DNA of 42,926 nt from Burkholderiaceae bacterium (GTDB taxonomy: Bacteria > Pseudomonadota > Gammaproteobacteria > Burkholderiales > Burkholderiaceae_C), in the NCBI GenBank assembly GCA_016790515.1, contig JAEUOY010000017.1:1-42926 (forward strand), read 5' to 3'. A model generated the notes under the pieces. That model saw only the letters and a program-made list of their open reading frames with translations. It was not told the DNA's origin and searched no databases. Below are positions 23,732 to 31,244 of this stretch, in pieces (position 1 is the stretch's first letter; each line of letters starts with the position of its first letter). The position numbers and the translations under genes are program-made.

Positions 23732-24137
23732 TACCTCCCGAATCCAGGCCGGCGATCCGCTGCCCAGCTTCACGACCGAGCCGATCTCGCGCCTGACGCT
23801 GGCGCTGTACTGCGGCGCCTCGGGCGACCACAACCCGATGCATGTCGACATCGACTATGCCAAGGCCGGCGGCTCGCCCGACGTGTTCGCCCACGGCATG
23901 CTGTCGATGGGCTACCTCGGCCGGCTGCTGACGAACTGGGTGCCGCAACGACAGCTGCGCGAGTACGGCGTGCGCTTCGTCGCGATCACCCAGGTCGGTG
24001 ACACGATCACCTGCAGCGGCACGGTGACCGAGCTGTTCGAGGCCGGCGGCGAGCGCCGCGCCCGGCTGAGCCTGCAGACCACCAACCAGCACGGCCAGGT
24101 CAAGCTCAGCGGCGACGCCGTCGTGGCCCTTGCCTGA
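23724..24137 (+). CDS. MaoC-like (R)-enoyl-CoA hydratase, catalytic subunit
   Basis: A 137-residue MaoC hotdog protein. The catalytic pair is Asp35 and His40 in ASGDHNPMHVDIDYAK, the Asp-x4-His of (R)-specific hydratases, and FAHGMLSMGYLGRLL is the conserved following helix. It hydrates 2-enoyl-CoA to 3-hydroxyacyl-CoA. The ATG at 23724 lies inside the 3' end of the previous gene, so the two chains are made in coupled fashion and probably form one enzyme. The crotonase-family gene in this operon lacks hydratase residues, so this pair is the likely hydratase of the pathway. Confidence 0.87.
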   Translation: MVDTSRIQAGDPLPSFTTEPISRLTLALYCGASGDHNPMHVDIDYAKAGGSPDVFAHGMLSMGYLGRLLTNWVPQRQLREYGVRFVAITQVGDTITCSGTVTELFEAGGERRARLSLQTTNQHGQVKLSGDAVVALA

Positions 24138-24146
24138 GGAGCATCG

Positions 24147-25325
24147 ATGATCGCCCAACCCAAACCCGCCTGGATGGACAGCGACCTCGAGCAGCTGGCC
24201 GACACCGCCAACCGCTTCTTCGACCGCGAGTGCCTGCCCAATGACGCGCGCTGGCGCGAGCAGCGCCGCGCCGACCGCGAGCTGTGGACGACGGCCGGCG
24301 CCGCCGGCCTGCTGTGCGCCAGCATCCCCGAGCAATACGGCGGCGGTGGCGGCCACTTCGGCCATGAGGTGGTGCTGACGCAGAGCCATGCCTACAAGAT
24401 GGCCGGCGGCTTCTCGAACAGCGTGCACTCGGGCATCGTCGCGCACTACATCCTGCGCTACGCGACCGAGGCGCAGAAGCTTCGCTGGCTGCCGAAGATG
24501 GCCTCGGGCGAGATGGTCGCCGCGATCGCGATGACCGAGCCTGGCGCCGGCACCGACCTGCAGGCGATCCGCACCAGCGCCAAACGTGTCAAGGGCGAGG
24601 ACGGCGACCACTACGTGATCAACGGCGCCAAGACCTTCATCACCAACGGCTACCACGCCAACCTGGTCTGCATCGTCGCGCGCACCGGCCCCGAGCAGGG
24701 CGGCAAGGGCATCAGCCTGGTCATGGCCGAGACCGACGGCCTGGCCGGCTACCGCCGCGGCAAGCTGCTCGACAAGGTGGGCCAGCACACGATCGACACC
24801 GCCGAGCTGTTCTTCGACGACATGCGCGTGCCCTGCCACCAGCTGCTGGGCACCGAGGAGGGCCGCGGCTTCGTCCAGTTGATGGAGCAGCTGCCGCGCG
24901 AGCGCCTGATCATCGCCGTCGGCGGCGTCGCGACGATGCAGCGGGCGATCGACGAGACGCTGGCCTACGTGCAGCAGCGCCACATCTTCGGCAAGCCGCT
25001 GATGGCGATGCAGAACACCCGCTTCAAGCTCGCCGAGTGCCAGACCAAGCTGACGATCGCGCGCAGCTTCGTCGACGACTGCATCGGCCGCGCGATCGAC
25101 GGCACGCTGGACGTGGCGACCGCGTCGATGGCCAAGTGGTGGGTCAGCGAGATGGTCGGCCAGGTCGTCGACGAATGCGTGCAGCTGCACGGCGGCTATG
25201 GCTACATGAACGAATACCCGATCGCCCGGCTGTACGCCGACACCCGGGTCGGCCGCATCTACGGCGGCAGCAACGAGGTGATGAAGGAACTGATCGCCCG
25301 CGCGATGGAAGGGGGCCGGCGATGA
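24147..25325 (+). CDS. Acyl-CoA dehydrogenase (LCAD/IVD-type active site)
   Basis: A 392-residue FAD-dependent acyl-CoA dehydrogenase that makes the 2,3-double bond and passes electrons to ETF. AAIAMTEPGAGTDLQAIRT (about 125-143) and YVINGAKTFITNG (156-168) are the FAD/substrate motifs. The C-terminal motif reads RIYGGSNEVMKELIAR, with Gly where MCAD-type enzymes have the catalytic Glu. Glu270 in MQRAIDETLAYVQQR aligns with the base of LCAD and isovaleryl-CoA dehydrogenase. That class favours long or branched substrates. A GAGGAG ribosome site precedes the ATG, and the stop overlaps the next start (ATGA). Confidence 0.92.
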   Translation: MIAQPKPAWMDSDLEQLADTANRFFDRECLPNDARWREQRRADRELWTTAGAAGLLCASIPEQYGGGGGHFGHEVVLTQSHAYKMAGGFSNSVHSGIVAHYILRYATEAQKLRWLPKMASGEMVAAIAMTEPGAGTDLQAIRTSAKRVKGEDGDHYVINGAKTFITNGYHANLVCIVARTGPEQGGKGISLVMAETDGLAGYRRGKLLDKVGQHTIDTAELFFDDMRVPCHQLLGTEEGRGFVQLMEQLPRERLIIAVGGVATMQRAIDETLAYVQQRHIFGKPLMAMQNTRFKLAECQTKLTIARSFVDDCIGRAIDGTLDVATASMAKWWVSEMVGQVVDECVQLHGGYGYMNEYPIARLYADTRVGRIYGGSNEVMKELIARAMEGGRR

Positions 25326-26137
25326 GCGCGTTGAACCTCGAGATCGACGACGGCGTCGCGACGCTGACGATGAGCCGGCCCGAGGCGCGCAACGCGCTGA
25401 GCGCCGAGATGAAGGAGGCCTTCGCGGCCACGGTGCCGCGGCTGGCCGCCGACCCGGCGGTCCGCGCGGTGGTGCTGACCGGCGCCGGCGGTGCCTTCGG
25501 CGCCGGCGGCGACCTGCGCGGCATGCTCGCGGTGCGCGACCAGATGGACGTGATCGGCTGGCGCCGGCGCATGACCGAGGTGCAGCCCTGGATGCGCGCG
25601 CTGGTCGAGCTCGACAAGCCGCTGGTCGCCGCGGTCGACGGCGTCGCCTACGGCGCCGGCTTCAGCCTGGCGCTGATGGCCGATTTCGTGATCGCGACGC
25701 CGCGCGCGCGCTTCTGCATGTCGTTCGCCAAGGTCGGCCTGGTGCCCGACTTCGCGGCGATGTACACGCTGCCGCGGGTGGTCGGCGTGCAGCGCGCCAA
25801 GGAGCTGATGCTGTCGGCCCGCGAGGTCGGCGCCGAGGAGGCGCTGCGCCTGGGCATCGCGATGGAAGTGGTGCCCGCCGACGGCCTGATGGACCGCGCC
25901 ACCGCGCTGGCGCGCAGCTTCACCGGCGCGTCGCCGCTGGCCGTGAGCCTGGTCAAGCGCGAGCTCGGCATGGCGCTGGCCACCGATCTGCAGACCACGC
26001 TGGCCGCCGAGGCCGACCACCAGGCGCTGTGCTTCCAGAGTGCCTACCATGGCCGGGCCGTGCAGGCCTTCCTGGACAAGCAGCCGGCGGCGTTCCAGTT
26101 CCCGGCCGTGCCCGACAAGCCCGCGAAGAAGGAGTGA
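25322..26137 (+). CDS. Crotonase family protein, isomerase-like (not a typical hydratase)
   Basis: A 271-residue crotonase-fold protein with a C-terminal PaaG/ECI-like look. RPEARNALSAEM (19-30) and TGAGGAFGAGGDLRGM (53-68) form the CoA site and oxyanion hole. Both hydratase glutamates are replaced: Ser115 in GAGFSLAL and Phe135 in FCMSFAKV. Asp143 in GLVPDFAAMY sits where PaaG and related 2,3-3,4-enoyl-CoA isomerases carry their acid. I therefore favour delta3-delta2-enoyl-CoA isomerase activity, a natural partner of the DECR-like first gene for unsaturated chains. The start overlaps the dehydrogenase stop by four bases. Confidence 0.83.
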   Translation: MSALNLEIDDGVATLTMSRPEARNALSAEMKEAFAATVPRLAADPAVRAVVLTGAGGAFGAGGDLRGMLAVRDQMDVIGWRRRMTEVQPWMRALVELDKPLVAAVDGVAYGAGFSLALMADFVIATPRARFCMSFAKVGLVPDFAAMYTLPRVVGVQRAKELMLSAREVGAEEALRLGIAMEVVPADGLMDRATALARSFTGASPLAVSLVKRELGMALATDLQTTLAAEADHQALCFQSAYHGRAVQAFLDKQPAAFQFPAVPDKPAKKE

Positions 26138-26142
26138 ACATC

Positions 26143-27057
26143 ATGGCAAACATGCTCGAAGGCAAGGTCGTCATCGTCACCGGTGCCGGCGGCGGCATCG
26201 GCCGCGACATCGCGCTGCAGTCGGCCGCGCAGGGCGCGAAGGTCGTCGTCAACGACATCGGCGCATCGGTCTCGGGCGAGGGCGGCGATACCGGACCGGC
26301 GCAGCGCGTGGTCGGCGAGATCGTCGCCGCCGGCGGCCAGGCCACCGCCAACACCGACAGCGTCAGCGAGGCGGCCAGCGCCGGGCGCATCGTGCAGAAC
26401 GCGCTCGACGTGTTCGGCCGTGTCGACGTGGTCGTCAACAACGCCGGCATCCTGCGCGACCGCTTCTTCCACAAGATGAGCCTGGACGAGTGGGACGCGG
26501 TGATCAAGGTCCACCTGTACGGCGCGTTCTACGTCAGCCGCGCCGCCGCGAACCACTTCAAGGAGCAGGAGGGCGGCGCCTTCGTGCACATGACCAGCAC
26601 CTCGGGGCTGATCGGCAACTTCGGCCAGGCCAACTACGCGGCGGCCAAGCTCGGCATCGCGGCGCTGTCGAAGAGCATCGCGCTGGACATGCAGAAGTTC
26701 AACGTTCGCAGCAACTGCATCGCGCCCTTCGCCTGGAGCCGGATGATCGGCAGCATCCCGACCGACACGCCCGAGCAGCAGGCGCGGGTGGCCAAGATCC
26801 AGCAGATGACGCCGGCCAAGATCGCGCCGATCGCCGTCTACCTGGCCAGCGACGCGGCAAAGGACGTCACCGGCCAGATCTTCGCGGTGCGCAACAACGA
26901 GATCTTCCTGATGAGCCAGCCGCGCCCCGAGCGCAGCGTGCACCGCAGCGAAGGCTGGACGCCCGAGACCGTGGCCAGCCACGCGATGCCGGCGCTGAAG
27001 TCGGGCCTCTATGCGCTCGACCGCTCGGGCGACGTGTTCACCTGGGACCCGATCTGA
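26143..27057 (+). CDS. SDR 3-hydroxyacyl-CoA dehydrogenase, MFE2/HSD17B4-like
   Basis: A 304-residue SDR with the canonical sites GAGGGIG (14-20), NNAG (99-102), Ser152 or Ser154 in TSTSG, and Tyr165-x3-Lys169 in NYAAAKLG. KVVVNDIGASVSGEG and NNAGILRDRFFHKM resemble the N-terminal dehydrogenase unit of peroxisomal multifunctional enzyme 2. The likely reaction is oxidation of the (R)-3-hydroxyacyl-CoA made by the MaoC pair. Its 3' end extends about 50 residues beyond the core, with WTPETVASHAMPALK. AAGGAG lies before the ATG. It is the last gene of the operon, and its final 20 bases overlap the convergent znuB-like gene. Confidence 0.9.
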   Translation: MANMLEGKVVIVTGAGGGIGRDIALQSAAQGAKVVVNDIGASVSGEGGDTGPAQRVVGEIVAAGGQATANTDSVSEAASAGRIVQNALDVFGRVDVVVNNAGILRDRFFHKMSLDEWDAVIKVHLYGAFYVSRAAANHFKEQEGGAFVHMTSTSGLIGNFGQANYAAAKLGIAALSKSIALDMQKFNVRSNCIAPFAWSRMIGSIPTDTPEQQARVAKIQQMTPAKIAPIAVYLASDAAKDVTGQIFAVRNNEIFLMSQPRPERSVHRSEGWTPETVASHAMPALKSGLYALDRSGDVFTWDPI

Positions 27058-27811
27058 CCTCCGATCCGAGCGCGGCGTAGCCGGCTGCGCAGGCCGCCAG
27101 GGTCCAGACGATCACCGCTCCCGAGGGCAGGTCGAGCAGCGCCGACAGCACCAGGCCCAGCGCGTAGCCGCTGGCGCCCAGCGCATAGGCCACCAGCTGG
27201 CGGCGCCGGCCGTGCAGCGCCCGGGTGGCGAGCGCCGGGATGATCAGGCTCGAGAACACCAGGTAGACGCCGACCCGCTGCACCGACGCGGTGACCGCCA
27301 GCGCGAACGCGGCATAGAAGCCGAAGCGACCCAGCCGCTCGACCCAGCCGAGCGCCAGCGCCGCCAGCAGCAGCGCCGACACGGCGGCCAGCCCCAGCAG
27401 CTGCGGCGCGTCGACCCACAGGATCTGGCCGACCAGCAGCTCCTTCAGGTGTTCGCCGCCGTGCGGGTTGCCGGCCAGCAGCAGGATGCCGGCACAGGCG
27501 GCCAGGATGAACATCACGCCGATCAGCGCTTCCTGCTGCTCGGGCGCCTTGCGCTCGGTCCAGGTCAGCAGCAGCGCGCCGGCCAGCGCGGCGCAGATCG
27601 CCGCGGCCTGCACCGCGATGCCGCCTTCGGGCAGGCCCAGCGAATCGGCGGCGATCACGCCCAGGCCGGCGATCTGGGCGATCGCCAGGTCGATGAAGAC
27701 GATGCCGCGGTCCAGCACCTGCATGCCCAGCGGCACATGGGTGGCCAGCACCAGCAGGCCGGCGATGAGCGCCGGGCCGAGGATGCCCCAGTCGAGCGCG
27801 CTCGGGTTCAT
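27038..27811 (-). CDS. znuB: Zn/Mn-type ABC transporter permease (ZnuB-like)
   Basis: A 257-residue inner-membrane permease of the ABC-3 family used for Zn2+/Mn2+ import. Seven or eight hydrophobic helices are visible. LIAGLLVLATHVPLGMQVL and VYLVFSSLIIPALATRAL (with the helix-breaking Pro) are family hallmarks. It starts inside the end of the binding-protein gene (4-base overlap) and ends 20 bases inside the convergent SDR gene. The stop-free frame runs on upstream for another 800 residues, but that part is a shadow of the neighbouring genes. No ATP-binding subunit lies next to it, unlike a normal znuABC locus. Confidence 0.88.
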   Translation of the reverse strand: MNPSALDWGILGPALIAGLLVLATHVPLGMQVLDRGIVFIDLAIAQIAGLGVIAADSLGLPEGGIAVQAAAICAALAGALLLTWTERKAPEQQEALIGVMFILAACAGILLLAGNPHGGEHLKELLVGQILWVDAPQLLGLAAVSALLLAALALGWVERLGRFGFYAAFALAVTASVQRVGVYLVFSSLIIPALATRALHGRRRQLVAYALGASGYALGLVLSALLDLPSGAVIVWTLAACAAGYAALGSEVRSGPR

Positions 27812-28725
27812 CGCCGCGCTCCGGCGGCGAGCAGGCGCGCGATGGTGTCGTCGAACAGGCCGAACAAGTCCTTTGCCGCCTCGGTGCCGCCGACCGTGAA
27901 CGGGATCTTCACCACCGCGACGCCGGCGTTCCGGCCCAGCCACTCGGACGGCCGCGGGTCCTGGTAGGCCGCGTACAGCACCATCTGCGCCGGGGTCTGC
28001 TTCAGCGCCGCCAGCACCGCCTGCAGGTGCGAGACGGTCGGTTCGATGCCCGGCTTGGGTTCGAGCACCGCCACCTCCTTCAGCCCGAGCCAGTCGTACA
28101 GGTATACGAAGGCCTTGTGCTGCGAGACCACCGGCAGGCCCTTCAGAGGTGCTGCCTGCGCGGTCCAGCGGGCGATCGCCTGCTGCCAGCGTTGCGCGAA
28201 ATCGGCCTGCTGCCGGGCGTACTGGGCCGCGTTGGCCGGATCGAGCTGCTGCAGCCGGGTGGCCAGCGCCGCGGCCACCAGCGCGATGTTGCGCGGGTCG
28301 GTCTGGATGTGCGGGTTGCCGGCGGCGTGCACGTCGCCCTGGGCGCGGTCGAGCTGGGTCGGCACTTCGAGCCTGCGCACCGCATCGGCGGCGGCGAAGT
28401 GGCCCGGCTGGCCCGGCTGCACCTTGGCATTGCCCGACTGCTGCAACAGCACCGGCAGCCAGCCGATCTCCAGTTCGGCGCCGGTGCAGACCACCAGGTC
28501 GGCATTGCGCGCCCGGGCGATCAGGCTCGGCTTGGCCTGGATCTGGTGCGGGTCCTGCAGCGCGGTGGTGGCGACCGACACCTCGACCAGCGCGCCGCCG
28601 ATCGCCTGGGTCAGCGCGCCCCATTCGGGCTCGCAGGCCAGCACGCGCAGCGCGGCCTGGGCCGGTACGGCGATCAGCAGCAGCGCGGCAGCCAGCAGCG
28701 CCGCGAGGGGATGGCGATGGATCAT
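27808..28725 (-). CDS. znuA: Periplasmic zinc-binding protein (ZnuA-like)
   Basis: A 305-residue cluster A-I solute-binding protein with a cleavable signal peptide (about 1-24, cleaved near AQA). Predicted metal ligands are His60 in QDPHQIQAKPS, His139 in GNPHIQTDPRN, His203 in SQHKAF and Asp256 in AAYQDPRPSEW. Three His ligands favour Zn over Mn. The long His-rich loop of E. coli ZnuA is missing, with only GDVHAAGNPH in its place. It delivers metal to the permease whose start it overlaps by four bases. It is 15 bases downstream of the outer-membrane protein gene, so the whole group looks cotranscribed. Confidence 0.9.
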   Translation of the reverse strand: MIHRHPLAALLAAALLLIAVPAQAALRVLACEPEWGALTQAIGGALVEVSVATTALQDPHQIQAKPSLIARARNADLVVCTGAELEIGWLPVLLQQSGNAKVQPGQPGHFAAADAVRRLEVPTQLDRAQGDVHAAGNPHIQTDPRNIALVAAALATRLQQLDPANAAQYARQQADFAQRWQQAIARWTAQAAPLKGLPVVSQHKAFVYLYDWLGLKEVAVLEPKPGIEPTVSHLQAVLAALKQTPAQMVLYAAYQDPRPSEWLGRNAGVAVVKIPFTVGGTEAAKDLFGLFDDTIARLLAAGARR

Positions 28726-28740
28726 GGTTGGGCTCCCGAA

Positions 28741-30156
28741 TCAATAGCCGTGCGCGCCGTGCGCGCCCAGGCTCATCTGGTACTGCAGGAAGACCTGCCG
28801 GTCGCTGACGCCCTCGCGCGAGCGGTCCTGCGCCAGCTGAAGCCGCAGGCGCGAGAACTCGCTGGCGCTGAAGTCGAGCATCAGCGTGTTCTTGGCCGGC
28901 CGGAAGGCGCTGTCGGCGAAGGCCCCGGCGTTGGCGCCGTAGTCCGGGCTGCCCGGGTCCAGGCGTTCGGTGCGCAGGCCCAGGCGCCAGCGCGGCATGA
29001 ACTGGTAGACGCCCTGCAGGTACCAGCCCGATTGCGTGGCGTGGTAGCTGCCCGGGCTGTCGGCACCGCCGACGTCGTAGACCAGGTTGCCGCTGCGCAG
29101 GCTGCGCAGGTACTCGCCCTGCAGCTTGAAGTTCGTGCGCGTCGCATTGCCGTCGGGCGCCCATTTCCACACCGCATCGGCGACCCAGACCCGGGTGTTG
29201 CCGCTGAAGGCGCTGGTCACGGTGCTGCCGGCGGCGTTGCTGCCGCTCAGCGCCTGGTCCTGCGCCTTCGTGCCCTGCACCGACAGGCCGGCGCGCCAGC
29301 TGTGGCTGTCGCCGAGGTCGCCGCCGGCGTGGGCGGTCAGCGCGACCATCCCGGCGCCGTTGCGCGACAGGTCGCTGCCCGGGTAGCCGCGACCCCGACC
29401 GACTTCGAGGCCCAGCGCGATGTACTGATCGGTCGGCGCCAGCCAGCTCAGCTGCAGGCCGTCGTCGCCGTACTGGGTGCCGAGCAGGGCCTGGTAGGCC
29501 AGCGGGTTGTCGACGAAGTCCCAGGTGTGGGCATGCTGCGGGTTCAGGTAGCCGATGCCGGAGAAGAAGCGGCCAGCCTTCAGCGACAGGCCATGGCCCA
29601 GCGCGGTGGTCTGCACGAAGGCCTCCTCGACCGAGGCGGTGTTGTCGGGTGCCAGCGCGATCGCGGCCTGGCCGCGCCACCAGGGGTCGATGCTGGCGGA
29701 AAAGCCCAGCTCGGACTCGGCCAGGCTGAAGCCGCGCGAGCCGGGCGAGAGCTCGGTGTCGGGCGGCAGCTGGAAGCCGGTGATCGCGCGCTTGGCGGGG
29801 TCCTGCGTGCTGCCGCTGTACAGGCCCGAGAGGATCAGCGAGATCGCCGGGTTGAAGGCGTTCGCCGCGGCGGCCGGTGCAGCGGCGGGCGACGCCGGCG
29901 GTGCCGGCGGCGGCAGTGGTGGTGCGGCCGCCGCCGCGGCGACCGGTGCCGGCGCGGAAGATGCGGCGGCAGCGGCTTCGGCTGCCCTCAATCGGGTCTC
30001 GAGGGCGCGCATCCGGGCCTCGTAGTCGGCCCGCATCGCGGTGATTTCCTGGCGCAGTGCGCGGATGTCGGACGCGCTGTCCGCGGGTGTGTCGGCGCGG
30101 GCCAGTAGGGGCCCGGCCAGGGCGAGCGCGAGGCTCGCCGGAAGCAGCTTGTGCAT
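28741..30156 (-). CDS. Outer-membrane beta-barrel, zinc-locus associated
   Basis: A 471-residue exported protein. It has a signal peptide (MHKLLPASLALALAGPLLAR, cleaved near RAD), a short coiled coil (about 27-62, IRALRQEITAMRADYEARMR), an Ala/Pro linker (63-97) and a barrel-like body of alternating aromatic strands ending in QVFLQYQMSLGAHGAHGY. The terminal residue is Tyr rather than the usual Phe. The layout resembles trimeric porins with a periplasmic coiled coil. PQHAHTWDFVDNP contains His residues. Being in front of the binding-protein and permease genes, it is likely the outer-membrane entry route for zinc or a zinc complex; that is inference. Confidence 0.78.
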   Translation of the reverse strand: MHKLLPASLALALAGPLLARADTPADSASDIRALRQEITAMRADYEARMRALETRLRAAEAAAAASSAPAPVAAAAAAPPLPPPAPPASPAAAPAAAANAFNPAISLILSGLYSGSTQDPAKRAITGFQLPPDTELSPGSRGFSLAESELGFSASIDPWWRGQAAIALAPDNTASVEEAFVQTTALGHGLSLKAGRFFSGIGYLNPQHAHTWDFVDNPLAYQALLGTQYGDDGLQLSWLAPTDQYIALGLEVGRGRGYPGSDLSRNGAGMVALTAHAGGDLGDSHSWRAGLSVQGTKAQDQALSGSNAAGSTVTSAFSGNTRVWVADAVWKWAPDGNATRTNFKLQGEYLRSLRSGNLVYDVGGADSPGSYHATQSGWYLQGVYQFMPRWRLGLRTERLDPGSPDYGANAGAFADSAFRPAKNTLMLDFSASEFSRLRLQLAQDRSREGVSDRQVFLQYQMSLGAHGAHGY

Positions 30157-30185
30157 GGTGCTCGTTCCAGGGAAAACAGTCGGGA

Positions 30186-30218
30186 GCTGCCGGCCCGCAG
30201 CAGTGGCGGGCCGGCAGC
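30186..30218 (-). terminator. Strong 13-bp hairpin between small gene and OMP gene
   Basis: A perfect 13-bp stem (30186-30198 with 30206-30218, GCTGCCGGCCCGC/GCGGGCCGGCAGC) has a 7-base loop. Read on the minus strand it is followed by TCCCGACTGTTTT. It may terminate or attenuate transcription between the upstream small gene and the outer-membrane gene. Confidence 0.5.
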
Positions 30219-30229
30219 ACGATCAGCCT

Positions 30230-30592
30230 TCAGCGGGGAACGGCAGGCGGCGCGCGGCTCTGGTAGGCGAGGGTGGGGGCCGCCGGCCGGCCTCGGGCGA
30301 TGCCCGCCTCGGGCGACGCCTGGCCCGCAGTGAGCGCCGGAAGCGTGGGCGGTGCAGCGACCAGCGCGCCGGCGTCGATGGCCGCTGCCGCCAGGCACAG
30401 ATCGCAGTCCAGCGCGTGTGGCGCCTGCTTGTCCGCCGCGCCGCCGCCCGCCTCGACGGCCGCATGCGAGCCGGCATGCCAGGCCGCCGCGGTCTGCGCG
30501 ATCGGCAACAGCAGCGCCAGCCAGATCAGCCAGGCCAGGCCGATCGGTCGTCGCAGGAACTGCCGGGTCGCGCGCATCGTCAAGGTCGGCAT
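30230..30592 (-). CDS. Small DUF2946-like protein with Cys/His motif
   Basis: A 120-residue protein with an N-terminal hydrophobic segment (about 12-37, RPIGLAWLIWLALLLPIAQ), so exported or anchored in the inner membrane. It then has a His/Cys cluster WHAGSHAAVEAG and HALDCDLCLAAAA, and an Ala/Pro-rich tail. The HxLDCxLC arrangement resembles DUF2946-type proteins that accompany metal-uptake loci. I prefer the ATG at 30592; an ATG at 30605-30607 would add five residues, and neither has a clear ribosome site. It is upstream of the outer-membrane and zinc transporter genes on the same strand, separated by a strong hairpin. A role in metal handling is inferred from position and motif. Confidence 0.62.
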   Translation of the reverse strand: MPTLTMRATRQFLRRPIGLAWLIWLALLLPIAQTAAAWHAGSHAAVEAGGGAADKQAPHALDCDLCLAAAAIDAGALVAAPPTLPALTAGQASPEAGIARGRPAAPTLAYQSRAPPAVPR

Positions 30593-30647
30593 CTTACGGC
30601 CTGGCATGGCGGCCCGGCGCCGCCTCCGGCCGACCGGACGCCGCCGG

Positions 30648-31235
30648 TCAGCGCCGCTGCGACGCCAGCCGGATCAGGTCGGCCAGGCCACGCACGCCCA
30701 GCTTGGCCATCAGCCGCGACTTGTGGACCTCGACCGTGCGCGCGCTGATGCCCAGCAGGCTGCCGATGCTTCGGTTGTCCAGGCCGTCGACGACATGGCG
30801 CATGACCTCGCGTTCGCGTGGCGACAGGCTGGCCTGGATCGGCCAGACCGGGTCGTCGCGGCCCGCGGCGGCGCCGGCGAAGGCGCGCTCGATCGCCTCG
30901 ACCAGCGCGTCGTCGTCGAACGGCTTCTCGAGAAAGTCGATCGCCGCGGCCTTGAAGGCCTGGCGCGCGGCGGCGATGTCGCCGTGGCCGGTGACGATGA
31001 TCACCGGCATCGCCGCCGGATGACCGGCCAGCACGGCCTGCAGGTCCAGCCCGCTCATGCCCGGCATCCGGATGTCGACGACGACGCAGCCGCGCCACTG
31101 CGGGTCGAGCACGCGCAGGAAGTCCTCGGCGCAGCCGAACACCGCCGTCGGGTAGCCGCGCAGGCTCAGCAGCAGCGCGAGCGAGTCGCGCACCGCCGCG
31201 TCGTCGTCGACGATGAAGACGGTCTGGCTGTGCAT
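30648..31235 (-). CDS. Response regulator, FixJ/LuxR type
   Basis: A 195-residue two-component regulator. The receiver domain (1-120) has acidic residues at 10-12 (FIVDDD), phospho-acceptor Asp54 in VVVDIRMPGMSG, Thr82 in VTGHGD and Lys104 in FLEKPFDDD, the pattern of the FixJ/NodW group. The C-terminal LuxR HTH (about 132-190) shows LSPREREVMRHVVDG and NRSIGSLLGISARTVEVHKSRLM. I use the ATG at 31235, although a GTG codon directly precedes it. It starts six bases after the stop of the histidine kinase gene, its evident partner. The targets are unknown; the neighbouring zinc operon and the DUF3014 gene are candidates. Confidence 0.93.
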   Translation of the reverse strand: MHSQTVFIVDDDAAVRDSLALLLSLRGYPTAVFGCAEDFLRVLDPQWRGCVVVDIRMPGMSGLDLQAVLAGHPAAMPVIIVTGHGDIAAARQAFKAAAIDFLEKPFDDDALVEAIERAFAGAAAGRDDPVWPIQASLSPREREVMRHVVDGLDNRSIGSLLGISARTVEVHKSRLMAKLGVRGLADLIRLASQRR

Positions 31236-31244
31236 CACAGGCTG

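Noticed and set aside
27812-30220. Minus-strand open frame that continues the ZnuB-like frame for about 800 more residues
   Set aside because: It is a stop-free shadow of the ZnuA-like and outer-membrane genes in high-GC DNA. Composition is Arg/Ala/Pro-rich with no family motifs.
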